This document shows, piece by piece, positions 1-12,500 of a stretch of DNA of 64,000 nt (its first letter is position 1; each line of letters starts with the position of its first letter). A program made the translations under genes and the position numbers. Source of the DNA: Phocoena phocoena (taxonomy: Eukaryota; Chordata; Mammalia; Artiodactyla; Phocoenidae). The notes under the pieces were generated by a model that worked only from the letters and a program-made list of their open reading frames with translations, was not told the origin of the DNA and did not search any database. Where the stretch lies: positions 6,871,001-6,935,000 of the forward strand of contig NC_089239.1 of assembly GCF_963924675.1 (NCBI RefSeq), read 5' to 3'.

Positions 1-726
1 AATCCTTGGAGTAGGAGAGCAAAGAGGGGAAAAAAGCTGTTTTAATGGGGATCCATCAACATCAGATTTGTTAGCCCACATCTTTCACCTGACCAGGAAG
101 GTACATGAAAAGCCTCCCCACCCATACAAGTGGACGGCCCTCCTTAATCATCTGAGAATACAGCCCTAAAAAGATAAAAGGCAGAGAATTCCTGAGTATA
201 AAGGCTGGAATCTACCCTGAGACAGGTCATCATCATGAATACCTCATAATCTACCCTTACCACCTCACAATCTGTCCAGTGACTTAATAAATAGGAGTTA
301 GTTTTTTCCCCTAAAGAGATAAAACCTGAAGACAAATCTTAAAAAGGAACCTGGCCACAAGCAAATGATGTTCAAGTGTGTGGTTTCATAAAACCATGCA
401 ATTTCACATTGGTTTTGTCTTCTGTCAGGAGACTGAGGTAATAAAATCTAATCTTTGATTTTGTCTAACATACCAATGGTATTACAACGAATTTTAGTAA
501 ATGAGCATTCTCCTGTCGTTTAAAAAAAGGAATGAACCTAAAACTGCTCTAAAAAATAAAGTCTATTTTAAATAAAAAGTAAACTGGGCTAGGTAAAGCT
601 ACAGGTAGTAGCCACCAACATTTTGAAGTTAGTCCCCATTTAACACAGACCAATGCAGAAAAAGTTCCACGCTGTGCTCTCTTAATTACCCAGACATTAA
701 GAGGACAACGTCTAGAAGCCTCCTAC
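1..726. other. BAG4 intron 4 (part), no gene seen
   Basis: AT-rich sequence past the exon 4 donor. I looked for the BAG-domain exon on the minus strand and did not find it. No clear repeat is recognised. Confidence 0.6.
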
Positions 727-981
727 CTTGGGCTGTGGGGCTGGGGGGGAAGGAGGTGGCCGAGGAGAGCCACTGCTCGGCCATGATGAAGCGCTCTCAC
801 TCACGTAGAGACTCCCAGGTGGTGCTGAGGGGGCAGCTGAAGGCCAGGGGTAACGGGCTCCCATGCCATAAGCACCCGGAGGAGCCCAGGAGTCCCCCTG
901 GGATCGTACAGTTGGTCCTGGTTGTGGAACACTACGATTACCATCCCCATAAGGATAATGGGGCACGCTCATTCCAGGGTT
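727..981 (-). CDS. BAG4: BAG4 exon 4, codons 212-296
   Basis: The acceptor reads TCTAG|AACCCTGG and the donor CCAAG|GTAGGA on the minus strand. It encodes 85 residues, beginning [17 protein letters not shown] and ending PPAPQPK. This is the last BAG4 exon in the window. Confidence 0.95.
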
Positions 982-3900
982 CTAGATTGAGAGGAAGGAA
1001 ATACACTGGTCATTGCTAAAAAACACTTAAAGAAGTAATGAAAATATTCTAGTGTAAACAGACTCAGAGATGCTTCCCCTTGGCTTAACAGGGTATATTT
1101 TAGCTGCTATGGGACTAACTGTAGTATTTCTAATGAGTTGCAAATATTTTCTCCAAACCTAAAAAAGCTTCGTTCCAAAGATATCAGGGGCAGATTTGGT
1201 GACCATCAAACTCAGAAAAATAGGGCCTAAACTTCAGTGGCTGAAGCACAGCATAAGTCTGTCCCACAGATACTATAAATAAATGGACCCATATGCTATA
1301 AGGAAGCACAAATAAAGACATACTAGAACTCTCCTTGAAGTGAACAGAGAAATAAACATGGGATCATTCATAGAATATTAAAAAATATAAACCTAACCTT
1401 TTGGGCTTCCCTGGTGGCACAGTGGTTAAGAATCCGCCTGCCAATGCAGGGGACACGGGTTCGAGCCCTGGTCCAGGAAGATCCCACATGCCGCGGAGCA
1501 ACTAAGCCCCTGCACCACAACTACTGAGCCTTTGCTCTAGAGCCCGCGAGCCACAACTACTGAGCCCGCATGCCACATGTACTGAAGCCCACGTGCCTAG
1601 AGCCCGTGCTCCGCAACAAGAGAAGCCACCGCAATGAGAAGCCCACGCACCGCAACGAAGAGTAGCCCCCGCTCTCAGCAACTAGAGAAAAGCCCACACG
1701 CAGCAACAAAAACCCAACACAGCCATAAATAAATATATTTATTTTTTAAAAACCCCCAAAAACCTAACCTCTTGAAGTGAACAGAAAAAAAAACTTGGTA
1801 CCATTCATTAATATGAAAAAATAAAAACACAACAGATGAATGCTCACCTGTGAAGCAGGATATCCTGGAACCTGCCCCCTAAGAGGGGCTGCTTCAGTCT
1901 GGCAGTCCTGCTGGGGATACATCCAACGAGAGACTGGGGTTGGGCTGTTGCCAGGTGAACGGTAAGTGCTTGGAACCTCTGTGGAGTAATTGGTCTGAGC
2001 ATACCCAGATGTGTAATAAGCCCCTGGGTATGGAGCAGTATTTGTCCCAGGGCCAGTGGGGTATGGTGGGCCATATGCTCCATTTGTATAAGAATTCAAA
2101 CTCTATAAAAAAGCAAAGTTGGGAGAAAAAAAACATGAATGAGTAGATGAGCTGAAATGCCCTCACTTCGAAAACTTTGAGAAGAAAGGAGATCAGTAAC
2201 TAATGAAAATATGAACTACCTAAGCAACCGTTGAGGTATTCTTTCATATATTATAATCATATACATATATTAAACTCAGATTATCACCTTAGAGTCTTTG
2301 TCATAACAATGGGTATATTGTGATGAAGGATGAAGTGATGGCCTTTAGTGCTTCTCAGCCATTTCCATAAGTGCACCTAACAATTGCACCTAACGGCAGG
2401 GAACTTGTCCCCACAAACTGAAGAGGGTGTTCCGGGAAACCTGGGAGAATGGCGAGAGAAAGAAGAAAGTAACCATAATACAACAGAAAGAAAAAAAGAC
2501 CACAGAGAAAGACCTAGCCCTGCCATTGGCTTTGTGTTTACCCTCTCTGAGCTTTAGTTTCTCCAGCAGGAAAATGGAAATCATAAACATATCTGCAGGG
2601 TTATTGTAAAAATTAATGAGATGACATATATAAAATGCTTAGTATAGTGTCTGGCACGTAGTATGCTCAACGATTTGCAATTTTTATAATACAAATTGTC
2701 GTTAGTATTAATGTGGCAAGGTCAGGAAACGAACCCAGATCTGACTCCAAGCCCATGTGCTTTGTATTGATACTATCCTACTCTGCTTCCCCAAATGATA
2801 ACAGCAGACAAATTCCTCATATACTGCTTACTGCAGTTCTACGTCACCTACCCAGACTATCACTGACACCCAGGATCCTCAGTTTAGTAATCCAAACAAG
2901 ATTAAAGCTAAACTCTAAACGATTACCTTAGCGTTTTCTATTAATTTCTACTTTACCTGGTTAAAATGGTAAAAACAGAATCAAGTTTTCCTGGACTCAT
3001 CCTTCTAAAACTAGACAATCTTTCCCATTTTAGGTAGAAGAATAAGAATCTTGTGATATTAACTAGACTTATCATGGTGATCATTTCACAGTGTATACAA
3101 ATATCGAATCATTATGCTGTACATCTGAAACTAACATTATATGTCAATTATACCTCAATTAAAAAAAAAAAAGAATCCTGATATCTTCTACAGTTGTTAA
3201 TGACTGAAGAAAATGAAATTTAAATTTGATGCCAAATCTACCACAACAAAAAGAGGGGTAGATTGAAGTGGGAAGGAGGGCATAATTCTGTGGAAAATAA
3301 ATTCTTAGCCACAGTTTTATAGCAAGAGGATAAAAGACAGGCTACTATCACCACACGGCCAAAGAATTCCGTGCAGGGACAGGGGTGAGGGAAAATCCAG
3401 CCAGGCATTCCTTGAGCAGCCACTGTGAGGCTAATCAAGTCTTCTGCCTACAGGCAGCTGTGCCTGACCAAACAATCCCTTATGCAACATACACAGCTGA
3501 AGACTTAAGATTAAAAAAAAATCATGCGACTTTTTGTACTGTTATTCAAATTCTAGAAATCCTTCTTAAGGAAATTATTCAACTAGAGAAAAAATTATAG
3601 GCATGAATTTGTTCATCACAGCATGATTCACCATCACGCAGAATTATAAAGAACCTAACCGTCCTGTACTGATGGAATGATTAAGTAGACTATGGGTTAT
3701 TCATTGAGGAAATTTTATTCTGTCTTAAAAACTCACTGTTAGGGACTTCCCTGGTGGCGCAGTGGTTAAGAATCCGCCTGCCAATGCAGGGGACACGGGT
3801 GTGAGCCCTGGTCCAGGAAGATCTCACGTGCCGCGGAGCAACTAAGCGCTTGCACCACAACTACAGAGCCTGCCCACTAGAGCCCGCGAGCCACAACTAC

Positions 3901-6900
3901 TGAGCCATCGTGCCACAACTACTGAAGCCCGCGTGCCTAGAGCCTGTGCTCCTCAACAAGAGAAGCCCACGCATCTTAACGAAGAGTAGCCTGCACTCAC
4001 CACAACTAGAGAAAGCCCGTGCACAGCAACGAAGACCCAACGCAGCCAAAAAAAGAAATAATAAAATTAATTAATTAATTAAAAAAAACTCACTGTTAGA
4101 ACTGACCAGACACCTAATGATATCAAAGAATTATTTGGGGTTTTTTTCCTTTAAGTTTTAATAATGGCATTGCGGTAATATCTTTAAAACTTCCTTATAT
4201 CTTAAAGATACATGCTTAAGTATTTACAAAAGACATAACATGATGTCTGGAATTTGCTTCAAAATACTCTAAGGATATATAAGTGAAACATGATGGCCAT
4301 GTATTGATACCTGTTGAAGCTGAATAATGGGTACATGGGAGATTATTGCACTATTCTTGTTACTTTGGATTATGTTTGAAAATTTCCTTACTATTAAAAG
4401 AAAGTTTCTGTTATTTCACCCTATAACATGTAAAGTACATACGATAAATGAAAAGTCATATTAAAAGGCATATGTAAAATGAGTTGTCATATTAAAAGAC
4501 AAATGTAAAGCTGTGTAAATATGATAGGGGAAAGGCTGAAAACAAAGTTACCAAAATATGGATATATTAGGATGACAGAATTAGTCTTTTTTCTCCCTTT
4601 TATCTCCCAAATGTTTAGTAATAAAGTTGTATTTTATAGTAAAAAAAAATATGCTATTAAAAATGTCATGATGGGTTGGGCTTCCTTGGTGGCGCAGTGG
4701 TCAAGAGTCCGCCTGCCAATGCAGGAGACACAGGTTCGTGCCCTGGTCTGGGAAGATCCCACATGCCGCGGAGTGGCTGGGCCCGTGAGCCATGGCCGCT
4801 GAGCCTGTGCGTCCGGAGCCTATGCTCCGCAATGGGAGAGGCCACAACAGTGAGAGGCCCGTGTACCGCAAAAAAAAAAAAAAAAAAATGTCATGATGGG
4901 TTCGATCCCTGGTCGGGGAAGTAAGATCCAGCATGCAGTGAGGTGCAGCCAAAAAAAAAAAAAAAGTCATGAAATCCCAAGTATGTCTAGAAACTGGTGG
5001 GCTGCTTGGACCATAGCTACTTCCATCTATGTCCAAGTAGACTACTTTCATGAAGGGAAACTTGTATCTAAGGACAGCAAGCTGTGATTTGAAACTTGTC
5101 AGCTGACATGGCAACAGAAAATCTGAAACTGAGCAACTGCAAGAAGAATTAAACAAAATCTTTGATAGTCACTGAATTTCTGTAGAAGTCTCATTCTGGA
5201 TTCCAGAAGAAATCAAGAGACTGGAGTTCTTAAAACTCAAAAAACATCCCAAGTGCTGCTCTTGTTCTAGGGGTAAATGTAAATATGACTTAGCATTTAA
5301 AAGTCAAAATCATGTCACATCATATGATGTCTCATTGCAAAAGCTAAAGATTATTCAGGAGGTAACACTTCTTCCAAAAGTTGGTTTTACAATTGACGGA
5401 CTGTTTATAGATGTAGAATCCAAAGAGGAGAAAACTGATCAGGTCTCTCACTCAGAAAGTGATATACTTGTTCAACGGATTCCCTTTCCATTTGATACAT
5501 GAATATCAAACAGCAAACAGACCCAATCCAAGTGGGAAAAAAACCTTTTTTTCCATTAGCAACACCACAATTCTTCCTGCTGTGCTTATCTTGAAAAACA
5601 TGGAAGGCTTCACCACAAAAGTACTCCAAGACTTCATAATTATCAGCAGTCGACATCAACTTGAGTTTCTACTAATACTCATTTCTGGAATTGCCAAATC
5701 TATTATCATCCACTGGTTACTTCCTCATGCAGTATCTCTCCTTATAGAACTATTCCAATTTTTGTCTCATAGGAGCTCCAAACCACAGTACTTAATAAGC
5801 TGTATTTTACAACCCAGGTCCCCTTTAAGTTAAATGAAAAGGTGTTATAGGTTCTGATGAAAGTCCTTTTGTATCATGATTTCTCAATTCAGAACATTAT
5901 AAGAGGACTTCAGTTTTGTTTCTTAGAGCATTTCTATTCCCAGGCACTCAGTGTTCTGTGGTGTGATCTCCCAGAACCCAAGAGAATTAGCTTCTTTATC
6001 AGAAAATCAATGTGAAAACATCCATCTTTCATCCTTTAGATACGTGGAAAAGAAGCTTTAGAAAAACAAGTTGCATTCATGACCAATGAGAGGATTTTAA
6101 ACAAAAACACCCCACCACAATCATCACTAGAGAAGCTGTGTATTTATCATGCTTTTCCCAAGTACCCACTGGGTCAATGGATCAGAGCTACAACATGCAT
6201 GTTTACAAACGATCAGCGTCGGAAGAACATATGTTAGCCTTGCAGTTGCTACAGACGTTGACTAAGGATGAGCTTATGATCTTAGTTCAGAACTGTTCAA
6301 AGTTTTTAAGTCTTCTGAAGAGTAGCCTGGCAGCATAGCAAAGAAAATAAAGGAGTTCTTGGCCCAGCTTCAAAGCCCTGATACAGAGGCCAAAGAGAAA
6401 GAAAATACTACTGGGGCTTCAGAAGACAGTCCTTGATACAAATGAAGGCGTTAAAAGCAAATAAGAAGCAATCTTAGTTTGAAGAACTCAGAAAATACCT
6501 CATGAATTTCATCAACAGTCTGGTGAGCCCAAATCTTCTGTCCTGAGCTGGTTTACTTCATACTGCCTAAACCTGCTCCACAGACCGTCCGACATGCTCC
6601 TCAACAATCCTTACTATTAGCTGAAAATGAGGAAAGCTGTATTTCAAAGACTGTCCCCTGTTCCTGCGTAGCACATAGACTGCACCTGAACACAACAGGC
6701 TAATCAGCTTTGGGGACTGCTCAGGGGCCCTCCCAACATTCATCAATTCTGAAGAAACGGATATAAATTCCACATTACCGGGGGAAAGTGCATGAAATTA
6801 CGCACTCCCGGTTTATAAGAGAAGACTGATCATGTGGCAAAGCTAACATGAGGCGGCAGATAGAAGGCAAAGGAGGGAAACCATTCAATTTTTAAAAAAG

Positions 6901-9483
6901 GAAACCAGTCATATCTACATACCACTACAGGAGTCTGTTTTGGTCAGAAGATAAATGTATAATCCCCATGTGATGCTTCACCAGAAAATACACGTGTGCC
7001 AATCCCATACAAGCATATGTCTAGACACCTTTGGGTTTAGAATCCAATTTTTTTTTTTTTTTTTTTTGCGGTATGCGGGCCTCTCACTATTGTGGCCTCT
7101 CCCGTTGCGGAGCACAGGCTCCGGACGCGCAGGCTCAGTGGCCATGGCTCACGGGCCCAGTCACTCTGCGGCATGTGGGATCTTCCCGGACCAGGGCACG
7201 AACCCGTGTCCCCTGCATCGGCAGGCGGACTCTCAACCACTGCGCCACCAGGGAAGCCCAGAATCCAACAATTTTTGTATCTAAAAGCTCTCTCAGATTA
7301 TTGCTGTTGCTTTCAAAAAGTCATCACTAAATTAAAAGTGAATCTTTCTTGAATATATGTAATATACACATGTAATAAATGCCTTTATCTAAGGGGGAGA
7401 AATGTCATCTCCAAAAATAATCTTTTTTAAAAAAAATATGTTGACTCCCTTTTTTTTTTGGCTGTGTTGGGTCTTCGTTGCTGCGTGTGGGCTTTTTTCT
7501 AGTTGAGGCAAGCAGGGGCTACTCTTCGTTGTAGGGCGTGGGCTTCTCATTGCGGTGGCTTCTATCGCTGCGGAGCATGGGCTCTAGGAGCGTGGGCTTC
7601 AGTAGTTGTGGCGCGTGGGCTCAGTAGTTGTGGCTCACGGGCTCTAGAGCGCAGGCTCAGTAGTTGTGGCGCACGGGCTTAGTTGCTCTGCAGCATGTGG
7701 GATCTTCCCAGACCAGGGCTCGAACCCGTGTCCCTGCATTGGCAGACGGATTCTTAACCACTGCGCCACCAGGGAAGTCCCCAAAAATAATCTTTATCAA
7801 TAGGAACAACTGATGAAATCAGACAAATTAACATTGCTGAGAAAAACTGTGACTCATGACTTTGGGTTCTGTCTTCCTCTTACATTAACTGTAAAAGTAA
7901 TACCTGCTACTCTCCAAATTGATCTATATGCAATCTCAATGAAAATCCCAGCTGCCTTTTGTGCTGAAATTGAAAAGTTCATTTCCTCATTGGCAACCAC
8001 TGTGAAAAGTAATTTGGCTATATTAAATAAAGATGTACGTATCCAAACCCACCAATTCCATACACGAGGGAAATGCTCGTCTCATATGTTGTACAATAGA
8101 AAAGAGAAAAACAATGTTGAGTTAAAGAAAAGCAAGTTGCAGGAGAATGCTAGTATGAAACCACTTATATCAAGTTTAAAATCATGTTAAATAATACTAT
8201 AAAAATGCATATACAAGTAGTAAAAGCATAAAAACACATATGAGACAATATAACTTTAAGAAATGGAAAGAAGTATTATATGGGGCTTCAACCGTATTTA
8301 TTTTACTTCTTTTTAAAAATCTGAAACTTAAAAACTGACAAAGCTAGGAGCTAGATAAAAAAAGATGTACATATTTTCTGTACTCTTTCAGAATGCTTGA
8401 AATATTTTAAATTTAATATTTGTCATAAGAAGTCAAAATCTTTAACAACAAAAGCAAAGGCAACAAAACAAAAGCAAAATTAAAAAGTGGGATTACATCA
8501 AACTAAAAAGCTTCTACACAGCAAAGGAAACCATCAACAAAAGGAAAGGCAGGGCTTCCCTGGTGGTGCAATGGTTAAGAATCCACCTGCCAATTCAGGG
8601 GACACGTGTTCGAGCCCTGGTCCGGGAAGATCCCACATGCCACAGAGCAACTAAGCCCGTGCGCCACAACTACCGAGCCTGTGCTCTAGAGCCCGTGAGC
8701 CACAACTACTGAGCCCACGCGCCTAGAGAAGCCACAGCAATGAGAAGCCTGCACACTGCAATGAAGAGTAGCCCACACACTGCAACGAAGAGTAGCCCTC
8801 GCTCACCGCAAGTAGAGAAAGTCCGCAGCCAGCAATGAAGACCCAACGCAGCCAAAAAAAAATTTATTAAATAAGTAAATTTAAAAAATTAAAAAAAGAA
8901 AGAAAGGCAACCTACTGAATGGAAGAAAATACCTGCAAATCATATATCTGATAAGGTAAGGAGTTAATATATAAAGAACTCATACAACTCAATAGCAAAA
9001 AAATCAAACAATCTGATTTAAAAAATGGGCAGCGGATCTGAATAGACATTTTTCCAAAGACATACAAGATGGCCAACGGGTACATGAAAAGGTACTCAAC
9101 ATCACTAATCATCAGGAAGTGCAAATCAAAACCACAATGATATACGACCTCACACCGGTTAGAATGGCTATTCTCAAAAAGACAAGAAATAAGTATTGGA
9201 TGAGAATGTTGAGAAAAGGAAACCCTTGTGTACTGTTGATGGGAATGGAAACTGGTACAGCTACTGTGAAAAACAGTATGGCGGTGCCTCAAAAAATTAA
9301 AAACAGAATTATCATATGATCCAGCAATTCCACTTCTGGGAATATATTCACGGGAAACAAAAACACTAACTCGAAAAGATATCTGCACCCCATGTTCACT
9401 GCGGCACTATTTTACAACAGCCAAGACATGGAAACACCCTAAGTGTCCATCGCTGGATGAATGGATGAATGGATGAAGATAAT

Positions 9484-9547
<64 letters not shown>

Positions 9548-12500
9548 ATGGAGTATTATTCAACCATAAAAGAGAAGGAAATCTTGCCATTGGGACAACA
9601 TGGATGGACCTTGAGGGCATTATGCTAAATGAAATGTCAGACACAGACAAATACCATAAGATCTCATTTATATGTGGAATCTAAAAAAAACCAACTCATA
9701 GATACAGAAAACAGACTGGTGGTTGCCAGAGGTGGAGCAGTGGGCTGGGGTGCAGGAACGGGTAAAGAGGGTCAAAAGGTACAAATTTCCAGCTATAAAA
9801 TAAGTAAATCATAGGATGTAATGTACAGCCTGGTAACTATAGTTAACATATTGTACTGTAATATTTGAAAATTACTAAGAGAGTATATCTTAAAAGTTTT
9901 CATCACAAGAAAACAAAACTTTGCAACTGTATGGTGACAGATGTTAACTAGACTTCTGTGGCGATCATTTTGGGAAGTATACAAATATTGAACCTTTACA
10001 CTGTACACCTGAAACTAATATAATGTTATATGTCAATTATAGCTCCATAAAAGGTCAAATTTTTAGAAATAAGTACATTTTGCGTTTGTTGTTTCCAGGT
10101 CCTGAGAAATAATCTATCATGCATCAAGCTACCTTTGCTATAGGTAGTATCTGCCTAGATATTTCCTTATCTCTGAGCTAAAAACATTAAAATGATTAAG
10201 ATAGAGTGCATTATATAACAAAAGCCCACACACCTTCACTATGAAATCTCCACAGGTTCTGAAAATAAATCGATTCATTAAGAAAAATTCAGAAAGTCTG
10301 TCAATTTTAGACCCTACCTGGCCTTGCATTTCCGGTCTTACAGGATAAGTACTTGGGTAAGGAGCCCGAGGTCGGGCAGGAGAATTCCAATAGTTGGAAT
10401 TGTAGCTAGGATATGGTGGCTGCTCCTAAGGACAAAAAGGAAAATAGATTCACTTTTACTAACATCCTTACATCATTCTGAAAAGTTGATAGAGGCAGGT
10501 ATAAGTATCGAAAAAAAATAGGCAATAGACAAAAAGCAATGGAACCCCACTCTAAAATCACTCATTATTAAAATTGATGCAGATACATGGTCAATCACTT
10601 GCCCTAGAACAAAGCAAATATTAACTATTCTTGTGCATTATGACAATTATAACAAATGATATGTCTACTGTGTCAAGTTAATTAGCAAAACCAGAGACAT
10701 TCAATTCCTTTATCCCTCTCCAATCACTAAGCCATCACTAACTAATTTAATTAGTGAAGCACAATTGTAGTTCTTTGCCATTGTTAAGAAGAGTAGTATA
10801 ATACTTACCTATCTCAACAACTTTGAAACTTGAAGTAATATTTTAATACTAAACTTTACTTAAAATGCATACACCTTCAATACTCAACTTCTTTGCCTGG
10901 CCACACCCTAGTTTTTTCATGTTCCTGTACTTTCTGCTATGGCTAAGGTTTCTGCTGGCAGCCCACAACTAACTCGGAATCAGGAATTACGTAGAATAAT
11001 TACCACTCCAAGGAGAAAATCTAGCTATGGCATTAATCTCTACAGCTTTCATTTTACCTCAAAAAGTTAGTGTCATCATTTTCAATAAGCCAATACACTC
11101 TGATAAGAAACTAGATCAACTCAAAACTTTTCAGGCTGTTTTAATATATACATTTGTCATCCCATAAGTTGAGTTATTTTGCTCTGAGCTTTATAGTTTA
11201 ATTTTAAGCTTAAAGAGGATATTCAAATCTTCAAATATGGTTTCACAAAGAAATTCACTGGCAGTTGTAGTCTCTGAGAATTTAATTATCACCATCTGAG
11301 CTTAACTGCACTACTTACCAGTTTCATAATACTTTGTTTTCAAAGCATGCAATTATTCCACATGACATTATACAAGCTGGGCAAGTAACATCTCCCTTAC
11401 ATAATACAGCAACTAGAGCAATATAGAAACTAGCAACTTCAGATCCTAACAACCAAATTTCTCAATCAGGCAAATTCCCCTGACTAATCCCCCTGCCTCC
11501 CCCGGTTAAGTGGTATTTGACTAATTAATTGATTTCTCTCTACCAAGAATCTGAATCTTAATTAAAGAGGTGAAAAGACCAGAGTTGAAGCTGACTCACT
11601 CCAGCAGTGGTGAACTAACACCTAAATCCCCAGAACTTCCTTGGTTTCTGTCCTTTTCTACTGATCCTCCGAAGTACCCCACACATTTTTACTACCTCTC
11701 CACCCACCTTATCCTCACTCCTTCCTTACTCAGCTTCTCAACACCTTAAATCCCTTACCACTCTTTCCCTCGGATGTTCTCACGTGCAAAACCTAACCCA
11801 GTTTAAACCCAATTATCCACTGGTTCCACATCTGTACTTCACCTAAATATTGGTGCAGAGAAACACAAGCTCTCTGGTTTCACACAAGCAGACACTCAGC
11901 ACTGCCTAGCAACTGCACCACACTTCCTCAGTATGTTCATCCCACTCACAGAACAACTATTTCACCTTCTTGTCCCCTCAAATCTCCAGTATCCTCTTAT
12001 CCTACCCCCTCATTTTTCAACTGATAACTTTATCTCATATTATACTTAATATGAATCGAATTGGAAGAACAGGTATAAATTCACATATTTTTAAAATGTA
12101 ATTTAAACTTGTATGCAAAACAAACAAATATGGCTAAGTGACAGCATGCCAGTTTTAAACAAAGGATTTAGGAATTAATGCAAATTCTAGGAACCCATTT
12201 GCACTCCTGCCCTCCACCATGGGCTAGCATATCCCATATAGGAGCTGTCATTTCAGCCTGAGTCCCAGAAAGAACAAAACACATGAACAAACTTGAACCC
12301 AACCCAGAACCTGGAGATGAGCCCCTGCAGCGACATCACAGAACAAAAGCAAGAAATAAATATTCATTGTTGTAAGCCGCAACTCTTGGAGTTGTTTTCT
12401 ACTACAGGAAAAATCAACTGATGAGATAACTAAACATCAAATTGGTAACATAACCATACAGAAAAAAGAATTATTTCTAATGACTTTTGAATCATCTTAC

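Larger units (their letters stand above)
7880..10065 (+). mobile_element. L1 ORF2 3' part and 3' UTR, broken
   Basis: Recognisable L1 ORF2 sequence appears near 7920-7980 ('aaaatcccagctgcctttt') and from about 8490 to 9720 ('tacatggatggacc'-type end-of-ORF2 phrases, 'catatgatccagcaattcc', 'gagtattattcaaccataaa'). The usual tail 'ctgtacacctgaaactaata' is at about 10000. Stops and frameshifts are many. A SINE and a (TA)n(CA)n tract interrupt it. It may be more than one L1 fragment. Confidence 0.85.

Noticed and set aside
4678..4883. Functional tRNA genes suggested by A/B-box motifs in the SINEs
   Set aside because: The heads are tRNA-derived but do not form an intact tRNA. They are SINE Pol III promoters.
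5459..5833. 124-codon frame as an independent gene
   Set aside because: It is the longest surviving piece of the ORC3 pseudogene, with frameshifts on both sides.
7813..8190. 125-codon plus-strand frame
   Set aside because: It overlaps degraded L1 ORF2 sequence and unique intron. There is no sign of a host gene.
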